From positions 2,914,001 to 2,978,000 of the forward strand of contig NZ_AP022575.1 of assembly GCF_010730055.1 (NCBI RefSeq): a stretch of 64,000 bases of DNA, given 5' to 3'. Below are positions 9,455-17,571 of this stretch, one piece after another; the stretch's first letter is position 1; the number at the start of each line of letters is the position of its first letter. Origin of the DNA: Mycobacterium shinjukuense. GTDB lineage: Bacteria > Actinomycetota > Actinomycetes > Mycobacteriales > Mycobacteriaceae. Made by a program: the position numbers and the translations under genes. The notes beneath the pieces are model-generated. The model was not told where the DNA came from and ran no database searches. It saw nothing but the letters and a program-made list of their open reading frames with translations.

Positions 9455-10876
9455 CTACAGGGCGGCCAGGGCGGCCCGGATGTGCGCGACGATGCGTGAC
9501 GCCGACGTGGGCGCGTCGCCCGGGCCCGGATCGGCGGCCGACAGCGCCGCCGCGCGGGCGTGCACGAACGCCGCGGCCGCGGCCGCTTCGGCGGCCGGCA
9601 GCCCGGACGCCAGCAGCGCGCCGATCATGCCGGACAGCACGTCACCCGAGCCGGCCGTCGCCGCCCAGGACTGCCCGGCCGGGTTGAGGTAGACCGGGCC
9701 GCCGGGGTCGGCGATGACGGTGACGTTGCCCTTGAGCAGCACGGTGGCGCCCATCGCGTCGGCAAGCTTGCGGGCGGCGCCGACGCGGTCATCGCCCGGG
9801 GGTGCCCCCGCCAGCCGGGCGAACTCGCCGGCGTGCGGGGTCAGCACCGTCGGGGCGGTGCGGTTGACCACCAGATCGGGGTGGGCCGCCAGCATGGTCA
9901 GCCCGTCGGCGTCGACCAACACCGGCAGGTCGGATTCCAGCGCGAACCACAACGCGGCGGCGCCGGCCTCGTCGGTGCCCACTCCCGGCCCCACGACCCA
10001 GGCCTGCACCCGTCCCGCCGCCGCCGGGGTGGGTGCGGCGATGACCTCCGGCCAGTGCGCGAGCACCTGGTGATTGGCGGTGCCGACATAGCGGACCATG
10101 CCGGAGGTGGCGGCGACGGCGCCGCCGGCGCACAGCACGGCCGCGCCCGGATACGTCGAGGAGCCGGCCAGGATGCCGGTCACGCCCTGGGTGTACTTGT
10201 CGTCGCGGGCGCCGGGCACCGGCCAGCGGGCCGCCACGTCGGCGGCCTCGAATCCCAACACGTCGGTTTCCGGCAGGTCAAGACCGATATCGACCAGAAC
10301 GACGCGGCCGCAATCGGCCAGCGCGTGCACCGGTTTGAGCCCGCCGAAGGTGACGGTGAGCGCGGCGCGCACCGCGGGGCCGGTGATCGCCCCGGTCGCC
10401 ACGTCGATGCCGCTGGGGATGTCGACGGCCACCACCGGGATGCCCACATCGGCGACGGCGGCGAACACCTGCGCGGCCGCCGGTCGCAGCGGCCCCGTGC
10501 CGGAGAGGCCCACCACCCCGTCGATGACCAGGTCGGTGGTCGCTGCCACGGCTGGGACCACGCGACCGCCGGCCTTGGTGAAGGCCGTCAGCGCCTTGCG
10601 GTGGGTACGCTCCGGGTTGAGCAGCACCGCGTCGCCGGCCGCGCCGCGGCGGCGCAGAAACGTCGCGGCCCACAGCGCGTCACCGCCGTTGTCGCCGGAT
10701 CCGACGACCGCGCACACCCGGCGGCCGGCCACCCCACCGGTGCGTGCGGTCAACTCGCGAATGATCGCGGTGGCCAGCCCGAACGCGGCGCGCCGCATCA
10801 GCGCACCATCGGGCAGGCTGGCCAGCAGCGGGGCTTCGGCGTCGCGGATCGCGTCTACACAGTAGTAATGCCGCAT
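9455..10876 (-). CDS. nnrD: Bifunctional NAD(P)HX epimerase/dehydratase
   Basis: This is a repair enzyme for hydrated NADH and NADPH. The N-terminal YjeF_N epimerase domain spans roughly residues 1-200, with GSGDNGGDALW and VVAVDIPSGID. The C-terminal ribokinase-like dehydratase spans about 215-470, with LTPHAGEFARL and the nucleotide-binding AGSGDVLSGMIGALL. The 473-residue length matches Rv3433c as I recall it. The ATG at 10876 has no obvious ribosome-binding site. gadB follows in the same direction. Confidence 0.94.
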   Translation of the reverse strand: MRHYYCVDAIRDAEAPLLASLPDGALMRRAAFGLATAIIRELTARTGGVAGRRVCAVVGSGDNGGDALWAATFLRRRGAAGDAVLLNPERTHRKALTAFTKAGGRVVPAVAATTDLVIDGVVGLSGTGPLRPAAAQVFAAVADVGIPVVAVDIPSGIDVATGAITGPAVRAALTVTFGGLKPVHALADCGRVVLVDIGLDLPETDVLGFEAADVAARWPVPGARDDKYTQGVTGILAGSSTYPGAAVLCAGGAVAATSGMVRYVGTANHQVLAHWPEVIAAPTPAAAGRVQAWVVGPGVGTDEAGAAALWFALESDLPVLVDADGLTMLAAHPDLVVNRTAPTVLTPHAGEFARLAGAPPGDDRVGAARKLADAMGATVLLKGNVTVIADPGGPVYLNPAGQSWAATAGSGDVLSGMIGALLASGLPAAEAAAAAAFVHARAAALSAADPGPGDAPTSASRIVAHIRAALAAL

Positions 10877-10910
10877 CGGAACCAGGATTGCATGCTCGCG
10901 TCGGGCCCTG

Positions 10911-11624
10911 TCACGCCGAAGCCTCGCGACTGCAGCGTCGCCGAAACGCCTCCCTGATCTTCGCCGGATTCCACGGCCGGCCTTTGCGATCGCGGGCCAT
11001 CGGATAGAACAGCAGGCCGATCAGGATGGACGCGAAGTGACCGATGGCGGTGAAGTCCAGCTCGGTCGTGTCCATCGTGAGCAGTGGAAATCCAAAGATG
11101 ACCAGCAACACCCCGAGGTAGCCCCAGCGCCACGGCTTGGCGATGTGATAGGTCAGCACCGCCATCACGCCGACCAGAAAGTAGCTGACGCCGATGTCGC
11201 GGGAGTGCACCATCCTCTCGGACGCGTCGCGCAGCTGGATCGCCAGGTACAGCAACCCTTCGCTGAGATAGGTGGCGCCGATGTGGGAGGTCAAACCCAC
11301 GGCGAGCCAACGCACGTGGCCAAGCCAATGCTCGGCCGGCGCCAGGAACAGGGTGAACAGCAGCAGGTAGGGTTCCAGGTTTCGGCCGTCGATCCACAGC
11401 AGGCTGGAGAACAGCACCTCCAGCGGATCCCGCCCCAGGTGGCTGATGTTGGTGGACCGGAGCAGCAGCGCGCCGTGCAGCTGCCGGCCGGTGAGTTGGT
11501 TCTGGATGATCGTGGTGATCATCAACACCGCCAGCCAGGCGTACGTCAGCGGAGCGCTGCTGACGAAATGCCACACCGTAAGGGCCCAGGTTCGCAACCG
11601 TGCCCGCACCGATGCGCTCGCCAC
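10911..11624 (-). CDS. Rhomboid-like polytopic membrane protein (Rv3434c-like)
   Basis: A membrane protein of 237 residues with about six hydrophobic segments and a conserved extracytoplasmic-type stretch LHGALLLRSTNISHLGRDP. A serine in DIGVSYFLVG (Ser147) and a histidine in AIGHFASILIGLL (His196) sit in transmembrane segments in the order and spacing of a rhomboid Ser-His dyad, though the motif is GVSY rather than GxSG, so protease activity is only a possibility. I chose the GTG at 11624 since it gives 237 residues, the length I recall for Rv3434c; an ATG at 11681 is the alternative. Confidence 0.75.
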   Translation of the reverse strand: MASASVRARLRTWALTVWHFVSSAPLTYAWLAVLMITTIIQNQLTGRQLHGALLLRSTNISHLGRDPLEVLFSSLLWIDGRNLEPYLLLFTLFLAPAEHWLGHVRWLAVGLTSHIGATYLSEGLLYLAIQLRDASERMVHSRDIGVSYFLVGVMAVLTYHIAKPWRWGYLGVLLVIFGFPLLTMDTTELDFTAIGHFASILIGLLFYPMARDRKGRPWNPAKIREAFRRRCSREASA

Positions 11625-11685
11625 GGCGTTAACTTTCGCATGCGGGCGTCGCGCCGTACAGCATCGGAACGGTTCACCCACCCGA

Positions 11686-12543
11686 TCACTGGCCGGTCGG
11701 TTTCGCTGGCCTCTCGACGTGCCGCCACCAGCAGGAGATGTAGATCCCCATCGAGAACACCAACACCGCGATCACCCATTGGACGACGCAGACGTCAATC
11801 CAGGCTCCGAACGGAGGCGCATTGGGAAGCGCATTCCGCAGCGGTACCACGGCAAAAAGCATCGCCGCATACCACGTGGTCATCGGTGGCTGGAATTTCC
11901 GTCGATCACGCGCCGTCTGAACCGCGACGAAGAGGCCGAGGCCGGCGAGTGCCGCGAGAACACCAACGATGACGACGGCGAACGCCGCGGTCGACGGCGA
12001 ACGCTGCAACTTGAGTCGGTACGGCGCATGCGCATCGGCGTTGTCTGCGACAGGAATGTCGATCTTCCAGCCGGCGAGGCTGTCGACAAATGTCACCGTC
12101 GCGCGCTCCAGTACTTTTGTAGCACCGGAGAACAGCTCGACCGTGATTGGCCCCGAATGGTAGTGATCGAAAGGCCAATCGGTGATGTTGCCGGCAAGAG
12201 TCAGCGGGACCGGAAAAACGCCGGGCAGCATGCCCTTCGACCAAGTCCGCTTGGTAGGCGTTACCGCGGACGTGACCATCACGGTGAGCTCGTCCTTGAG
12301 CCCGCGGGTTGCCGGATCCAGCAGGTCAGGCCCGGGCGACACGGCGAGGTTGGCAAGCAGCACGGTATTGCTCGACTGAACATCCTCGAGACTCATGGTC
12401 ACCGTAGTCCCATCGACCAAAGGCTTACCTTCAGTAAGGCGACGAGGGCCCATACCGGCACTGCCATACAGCCAAGTCGAGGCGACATAGGCCGTAACGA
12501 AGAGAACCACACCTACGATGCCGAGTTTCATGAGCGCCGGCAC
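11686..12543 (-). CDS. DUF4436 family membrane protein (Rv3435c-like)
   Basis: The protein has an N-terminal hydrophobic segment (KLGIVGVVLFVTAYVAS), an extracytoplasmic beta-rich middle and three C-terminal membrane segments, the layout of the DUF4436 family. Function is unknown. I used the GTG at 12543 (285 residues, 284 recalled for Rv3435c) because GGAGG lies 13 nt upstream; an ATG four codons later at 12531 is also possible. It lies between glmS and the rhomboid-like gene, all on the minus strand with short gaps, so it may be read from the glmS side. Confidence 0.8.
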   Translation of the reverse strand: MPALMKLGIVGVVLFVTAYVASTWLYGSAGMGPRRLTEGKPLVDGTTVTMSLEDVQSSNTVLLANLAVSPGPDLLDPATRGLKDELTVMVTSAVTPTKRTWSKGMLPGVFPVPLTLAGNITDWPFDHYHSGPITVELFSGATKVLERATVTFVDSLAGWKIDIPVADNADAHAPYRLKLQRSPSTAAFAVVIVGVLAALAGLGLFVAVQTARDRRKFQPPMTTWYAAMLFAVVPLRNALPNAPPFGAWIDVCVVQWVIAVLVFSMGIYISCWWRHVERPAKPTGQ

Positions 12544-12673
12544 GTCATGCTGAAATCCTCCACCGACACGAATGCCTCCCCACGCGTTGCCATATCGCGA
12601 TTCCCCCTGGATTGTAAAGCGGCAAGAAAGTCCGCCGAATCGCGTTGACGGCCGGGCGTCTGCCTCTGGCCCC

Positions 12674-14551
12674 TTATTCCACGGTGACGGACTTGGCCAG
12701 ATTCCGCGGCTTGTCGACGTCATATCCGCGGGCCTGGGCCACCGCCGCGGCGAACACCTGAAGCGGGATGGTCGACAGCAGCGGCTGCAAAAGCGTTGAC
12801 ACCGCGGGGATTTCGATCAAGTGATCGGCATAGGGGCGGACCGTTTCGTCGCCCTCCTCGGCGATCACGATGGTCACCGCGCCGCGGGTCTGAATCTCGC
12901 GGATGTTGGACAGCAGCTTGGCGTGCAGCGTGGCCGAGCCCTTGGGCGAGGGCATCACGACGATGACCGGCAGGTCGTCTTCGATCAGCGCGATCGGGCC
13001 GTGCTTGAGCTCGCCGGCCGCGAAGCCCTCGGCGTGCATGTAGGCCAGTTCCTTGAGCTTGAGCGCGCCCTCCAGCGCCACCGGGTAGCCGACGTGACGC
13101 CCCAGGAACAGCACGGTCGACGACTGGGCGAATCGGCAGCCCAGGTCGGCCACCGGGCCCGTCGCCGCAATCACCCTGGCCACCAGGTCCGGCATCGCTG
13201 CCAGCTCGCGGTACTCGCGCTCAACCTCGTCGGGGTATTTGGTGCCGCGGGCCTGGGCCAGGGCCAGCCCGAGCAGGTAGTTGGCGGCAATCTGCGCCAG
13301 GAAGGTTTTCGTGGAGGCCACGCCGATCTCCGGGCCGGCGCGGGTGTAGAGCACCGCGTCACACTCGCGCGGGATCTGGGAGCCGTTGGTGTTGCAGATC
13401 GCCAGCACCTTGGCCTTCTGCTCCTTGGCGTGCCGGACCGCTTCCAGAGTGTCGGCGGTTTCACCTGACTGCGAGATGGCCACCACCAGCGTGCTGCGGT
13501 CCAGCACCGGGTCACGGTAGCGGAACTCGCTGGCCAGCTCCACTTCAACGGGGAGCCGCGTCCAATGCTCGATCGCGTACTTGGCGAGCAACCCGGAGTG
13601 GTACGCGGTGCCGCAGGCGACCACGAACACCTTGTCGACCTCGCGCAGTTCCTGATCCGAGAGCCGCTGTTCGTCCAGCACGATCCGGTTGCCCACGAAG
13701 TGTCCCAGCAGCGTGTCGGCCACCGCGGCGGGCTGCTCGGCGATCTCCTTGAGCATGAAGTATTCATAGCCACCCTTTTCGGCGGCGGCCAGGTCCCAGT
13801 CGATGTGGAAGGCGCGGTGTTGAGCGGCGGCCCCGAGATCAGGGTTGCCGTCGAAGTCGCTGATCCGGTAGCCGTCGGCGGTGATCACCACCGCCTGGTC
13901 CTGGCCGAGTTCGACCGCGTCACGGGTGTGCTCGATGAACGCGGCCACATCGGAGCCGACGAACATCTCGCCGTCGCCGATCCCGAGCACCAGGGGTGTC
14001 GACCGGCGCGCGGCCACAATGGTGCCGGGCTCGTCGGCGCTGGCGAACACCAGCGTGAAGTGCCCCTCCAGCCGGCGCAGCACGGACAGCACGGAGGCCG
14101 CGAAGTCACCCGCGGTCGCTCCCTGTCGATACGCCCGCGCTACCAGGTGCACCGCGACCTCGGTGTCGGTGTCACTGGCGAACTCCACCCCGGCCGTCTC
14201 CAGCTCGTGGCGCAGGCTGGCGAAGTTCTCGATGATGCCGTTGTGGACGACGGCGATCTTGCTCGCCGCATCGCGATGCGGGTGTGCGTTGCGGTCGGTC
14301 GGGCGACCATGGGTGGCCCAGCGGGTGTGACCCAGGCCCGTGCTACCGGCCAGCGAGGCCGCCGGCATGTCGGCCACCGCCGCCTCCAGGTTGGCCAGCC
14401 GGCCGGCGCGGCGACGCACGGTCAGGTTGCCGTCACCGTCGACCAACGCGATGCCCGCGGAGTCGTAGCCGCGGTACTCCATCCGGCGCAGTGCGTTCAT
14501 GACGACGTCATAGGCGGGGCGCTGCCCGACGTAGCCGACGATTCCGCACAT
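12674..14551 (-). CDS. glmS: Glutamine-fructose-6-phosphate aminotransferase GlmS
   Basis: GlmS makes glucosamine-6-phosphate from fructose-6-phosphate and glutamine, the first step to UDP-GlcNAc. The glutaminase domain begins with MCGIVGYVG, Cys2 being the nucleophile exposed after Met removal. Two SIS sugar-isomerase domains follow, with CGTAYHSGLLAKYAIE, SQSGETADTLEA and the C-terminal NLAKSVTVE. Length 625 residues is normal. No glmS ribozyme is expected in this phylum and I see none in the leader. glmM, the next pathway enzyme, is 4.7 kb away. Confidence 0.97.
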   Translation of the reverse strand: MCGIVGYVGQRPAYDVVMNALRRMEYRGYDSAGIALVDGDGNLTVRRRAGRLANLEAAVADMPAASLAGSTGLGHTRWATHGRPTDRNAHPHRDAASKIAVVHNGIIENFASLRHELETAGVEFASDTDTEVAVHLVARAYRQGATAGDFAASVLSVLRRLEGHFTLVFASADEPGTIVAARRSTPLVLGIGDGEMFVGSDVAAFIEHTRDAVELGQDQAVVITADGYRISDFDGNPDLGAAAQHRAFHIDWDLAAAEKGGYEYFMLKEIAEQPAAVADTLLGHFVGNRIVLDEQRLSDQELREVDKVFVVACGTAYHSGLLAKYAIEHWTRLPVEVELASEFRYRDPVLDRSTLVVAISQSGETADTLEAVRHAKEQKAKVLAICNTNGSQIPRECDAVLYTRAGPEIGVASTKTFLAQIAANYLLGLALAQARGTKYPDEVEREYRELAAMPDLVARVIAATGPVADLGCRFAQSSTVLFLGRHVGYPVALEGALKLKELAYMHAEGFAAGELKHGPIALIEDDLPVIVVMPSPKGSATLHAKLLSNIREIQTRGAVTIVIAEEGDETVRPYADHLIEIPAVSTLLQPLLSTIPLQVFAAAVAQARGYDVDKPRNLAKSVTVE

Positions 14552-14747
14552 AGCAGATCAGGGTAGTGCAGCCGCCCGTAACCGGACGCCCTGTGGCCAT
14601 GCCGTGCCGAGCCCACGGGCACACACCCCCCCTCAGCAAAGCACAGCCGGTGGGTGAGGCGACAGCAATGCTTTTCAATTCATACCAACCTCCTAAGCAG
14701 CAGAAACTAATTCACCAGATGTATTTCTGACATTATCTATTAGTTAA

Positions 14748-14776
14748 TATGACTCGCCAAGGTGTGCGCTTAGAAT
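14748..14776 (+). promoter_or_regulatory. Candidate SigA-type promoter
   Basis: TATGAC (14748-14753) and TAGAAT (14771-14776) are separated by 17 bp. The -10 fits the mycobacterial TANNNT consensus and the -35 resembles TTGAC. Transcription would start near 14783, about 35 nt before the small ORF at 14818. Confidence 0.5.
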
Positions 14777-14817
14777 CAGAAATGTCGGCTGGAGCTGGCA
14801 ACCACCGAGGGAGTGAG

Positions 14818-14913
14818 ATGAACTGCGGTATCGGCACACCGACGAACGCCGCAATACGCAGACCCGCTAGCGGGGAGACGGCACCGGGGCCAGCGGAGAG
14901 GACCACGGTGTAA
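14818..14913 (+). CDS. Possible 31-residue small protein
   Basis: A short ORF begins at ATG 14818 and stops at TAA 14913. It has a good ribosome-binding site (GAGGGAG ending 4 nt before ATG) and a SigA-like promoter at a sensible distance. The peptide starts MNCGIGTPTNAAIRR and is rich in Thr, Ala and Pro, with one cysteine and no membrane segment. I do not recognise it. It could be a small protein, a leader peptide for the downstream small gene, or chance. Confidence 0.35.
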   Translation: MNCGIGTPTNAAIRRPASGETAPGPAERTTV

Positions 14914-15293
14914 ACGCTCGTCTGATCACGCCTGCGCTCGGTATCGAACCCACTGCCACAGGCGAATAGTACTGCGGTTCAAAGCTTTCGCCGTGACAGT
15001 GATCGTTGCCAAACCGCGCAGCTGCGCTTTCGCCATCAGCGGTCCAACATGGGATCCATGCCCCCGTCGCCACCCGATAACCGCATCGGGTGCCGCGCTA
15101 AGGATTTCTGTCGGAAGAAATATCCGGAAAACACATAGCAAACGTAACTAACGAGTCAACGCGACGCTACCAGTCGCCAAACTCGGTGCTGCCTATGCCC
15201 GGATCAATGGATGTCAACAAATGCCAATTACAACCGCCGGGATAACGGACGACTATTGAGCCCGCCCGCGCGCAATCTTCATAGGAGAGAATC

Positions 15294-15512
15294 ATGACTG
15301 CCGTGCTGTACGACGATGTGGTGACGGTCCCGCCCGCGCCAAGCCTGACGTTAGCGCCCCCGCCCAAACAGGCATCGAAGCGGCGCCGTCGCGACCCGAT
15401 CGCCCCCCCGAGTGACCCCGCGGTGGACGCGGCCGCTCGTTTGCTGGCCATCCCGCTCCGACATATGTACGCCGTGCTCTGGCGGGTGGGGGTGCTAGAG
15501 GTCACGGCCTGA
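15294..15512 (+). CDS. Small basic protein, 72 residues, unknown
   Basis: The ATG follows AGGAGAG closely, a strong ribosome-binding site. The peptide has an N-terminal acidic/proline segment (LYDDVVTVPPAPS), a basic patch KQASKRRRRDP near residues 26-35, and a helical C-terminal half (AARLLAIPLRHMYAVLW). The basic patch suggests nucleic-acid binding, but no known domain is recognised. It is the first of three plus-strand genes, yet 125 bp separate it from the hydrolase-like gene, so co-transcription is uncertain. Confidence 0.6.
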   Translation: MTAVLYDDVVTVPPAPSLTLAPPPKQASKRRRRDPIAPPSDPAVDAAARLLAIPLRHMYAVLWRVGVLEVTA

Positions 15513-15637
15513 GCCCCAACTGCCAGCGGCGTGGCTGCCCGCCGGGATGATGGCGGGCGGCCACGCCGGCGGCGATCGCGCTACGGCGCCCACGCCGCGC
15601 ACTGGACCCCTCCCCGGATCACCGCTAACGTCGACGG

Positions 15638-16489
15638 GTGGCCCGCATCCGTAAGCTCGTCGCCGCCCTGCACCGTCGCGGCCCTCACCGCGTCCTGCGA
15701 GGTGACCTGGCCTTCGCCGGCATACCCGGGGTGGTGTACACCCCCGAAGCGGGGCTGAATCTTCCCGGCGTCGCCTTCGGCCACGACTGGCTCACCGGCA
15801 CCGCCCGCTACTCGGGTCTGCTGGAGCATCTGGCCTCCTGGGGCATCGTGGCCGCAGCCCCCGACACCCAGCGGGGACTTGCGCCATCGGTGCTGAACTT
15901 CGCCGTCGATCTGGGCGTCGCGCTGGACATCGTGGCCGGTGTGCGCCTGGGGCCTGGCAAGATCAGCGTGCATCCCGCCAAGCTCGGGCTGGCGGGCCAC
16001 GGTTTCGGCGGCTCGGCGGCCGTGTTCGCCGCGGCCGGCATGGCAGGCCGCGCCGGCCCACCGATAACCGCAGTGGCGGCGATCTTCCCGACGGTGACCG
16101 CGCCGACCGCGCAACAGCCGGCCGCGACCCTGAAGGTGCCAGGTCTGATCCTGGGCGCCCCAGACGATCCCAAGACGCTGAACTCCAACGCCCTCGAGCT
16201 GTCCAGGGCGTGGCCTGCGGCCACGTTGCGCATCGTCAGCAAAGCCCAGGCCGGCGGGCTGATCGAGGGTCGGCGACTTTCCACGGTGGTCGGGCTGGCC
16301 GGCCCGCACCGCAGGACACAGCGTCGCGTTCGGGCGCTGCTGACCGGATATTTCCGCTACACCCTGGGCGGCGACAAGACCTATCGCGAGTTCGCCGATC
16401 CTGACGTGCGGCTGCCCAACACCGACGTCACCGACCCCGAGGCCCCGCCGGTCAGCCCGGACGACAAGATCGTCGCGCTGCTGAGGTGA
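15638..16489 (+). CDS. Alpha/beta-hydrolase-fold protein lacking the nucleophile Ser (Rv3438-like)
   Basis: A 283-residue protein of dienelactone hydrolase/chlorophyllase type. It has the oxyanion-region HDWLTGT, the strand WGIVAAAPDT and the nucleophile elbow region. The elbow reads GHGFGG (residues 120-125), where active enzymes have GHSxGG, so the catalytic serine is replaced by Gly122; Ser126 is displaced. It may be a non-catalytic or binding protein. The GTG start at 15638 has no ribosome-binding site. An oxidoreductase gene begins 7 nt after its stop, so the two form an operon. Position matches Rv3438. Confidence 0.8.
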   Translation: MARIRKLVAALHRRGPHRVLRGDLAFAGIPGVVYTPEAGLNLPGVAFGHDWLTGTARYSGLLEHLASWGIVAAAPDTQRGLAPSVLNFAVDLGVALDIVAGVRLGPGKISVHPAKLGLAGHGFGGSAAVFAAAGMAGRAGPPITAVAAIFPTVTAPTAQQPAATLKVPGLILGAPDDPKTLNSNALELSRAWPAATLRIVSKAQAGGLIEGRRLSTVVGLAGPHRRTQRRVRALLTGYFRYTLGGDKTYREFADPDVRLPNTDVTDPEAPPVSPDDKIVALLR

Positions 16490-16496
16490 GTCGTCG

Positions 16497-17537
16497 ATGC
16501 GGATTGGCATCGCGCTGGATTACGCGGGCGGCTTTCATGACGGCGTCGAACGCGTCATCGAACTTGAGAAGGCCGGCATCGACATCGCCGTCGTGCCGGA
16601 GGCCTATTCCTACGACGCCGTAAGCCAACTGGGTTATCTGGCCGCCAAGACCACCACCGTGGAGCTGGCCTCGGGGGTGTTCCCCATCTATACCCGCACA
16701 CCGTCGTTGTTGGCGATGACGGCCGCCGGTCTGGACTTTGTCTCCGACGGCCGATTCAGGCTCGGGATCGGCACATCGGGTCCACAAGTGATCGAGGGGT
16801 TTCACGGCGTCGAGTTCGACGCCCCGGTGGGCCGCACCCGCGAGATCGTGGAAATCTGCCGCCAGGTGTGGCGCCGGGAGCGCCTGCACTACGCCGGCAG
16901 GCACTATCAGATCCCACTGCCCGCCAATCGCGGGACGGGCCTGGGCAAGGCGCTGCAAATCATCAATCACCCTGTGCGCGAACGCATTCCGATATCGATC
17001 GCCGCGCTGGGGCCCAAGAACGTCGAGCTCACCGCCGAGATCGCCGAGGGCTGGCAACCGGTCTTCTTCTGGCCGGAACGGTCGGGGCGGGTCTGGGGTG
17101 CGGCGCTGACGGCCGGCACCGCCCGTCGGGATCCCGCGCTGGGGCCGCTGGACATCATGGTCGGCTCGGCGCTGGCCATCGGCGATCACGTCGACGACCG
17201 GCTGGCCTGGACCAAACCCGATTTGGCCCTCTACATCGGCGGAATGGGCGCCAAGGGCCGCAACTTCTACCACAGCCTGGCCACCCGCTACGGGTTCGGC
17301 GACGTCGCCGACCGGATCCAGGAGCTTTACCTGTCCGGTCGCAAGCAGGAGGCCATCGCCGCCGTGCCCGACGAGCTGGTGCGCGGGATCTCGCTGGTCG
17401 GCTCGCGCGCGTTCGTCGCCGAACGGTTGGCCGCCTTCGCCGCCGCCGGCGTGACCACGCTGCTGGCCCGGCCGCTGACGCCCGACCCCGGCGAAGCCGT
17501 GCGCTATGTCGAGGAGCTGCTGGAGCTGCGGGTGTGA
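16497..17537 (+). CDS. LLM-class F420-dependent oxidoreductase (Rv3520c-type)
   Basis: This luciferase-like TIM-barrel enzyme most likely uses coenzyme F420. It opens MRIGIALDYAGGF, and has VVPEAYSYDAVSQLGYLAA, LASGVFPIYTRTPSLLAM and FRLGIGTSGPQVIEG, which I associate with the Rv3520c family. Length 346 is typical. The substrate is unknown. It begins 7 nt after the hydrolase-like gene and should be co-expressed with it. I do not recall an oxidoreductase at this place in M. tuberculosis, so it may be an insertion here or a loss there. It converges on the WxG protein gene with 34 bp between. Confidence 0.88.
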   Translation: MRIGIALDYAGGFHDGVERVIELEKAGIDIAVVPEAYSYDAVSQLGYLAAKTTTVELASGVFPIYTRTPSLLAMTAAGLDFVSDGRFRLGIGTSGPQVIEGFHGVEFDAPVGRTREIVEICRQVWRRERLHYAGRHYQIPLPANRGTGLGKALQIINHPVRERIPISIAALGPKNVELTAEIAEGWQPVFFWPERSGRVWGAALTAGTARRDPALGPLDIMVGSALAIGDHVDDRLAWTKPDLALYIGGMGAKGRNFYHSLATRYGFGDVADRIQELYLSGRKQEAIAAVPDELVRGISLVGSRAFVAERLAAFAAAGVTTLLARPLTPDPGEAVRYVEELLELRV

Positions 17538-17571
17538 CACCCGACATCGGCTCGTCGGAACGGCGCGACCA

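Larger units (their letters stand above)
14552..15293. other. 742-bp intergenic region with a promoter and a small ORF
   Basis: This gap between glmS and the next annotated small protein is AT-richer than its surroundings at 14670-14780. It contains a SigA-like promoter (14748-14776) and a 31-codon ORF (14818-14913), listed separately. The remainder (14914-15293) shows no ORF with credible codon usage on either strand and no repeat I recognise. Confidence 0.5.

Noticed and set aside
11446..12648. 400-codon plus-strand frame over the DUF4436 gene
   Set aside because: It is antisense to a recognisable membrane protein and reads as basic low-complexity sequence without a ribosome-binding site.
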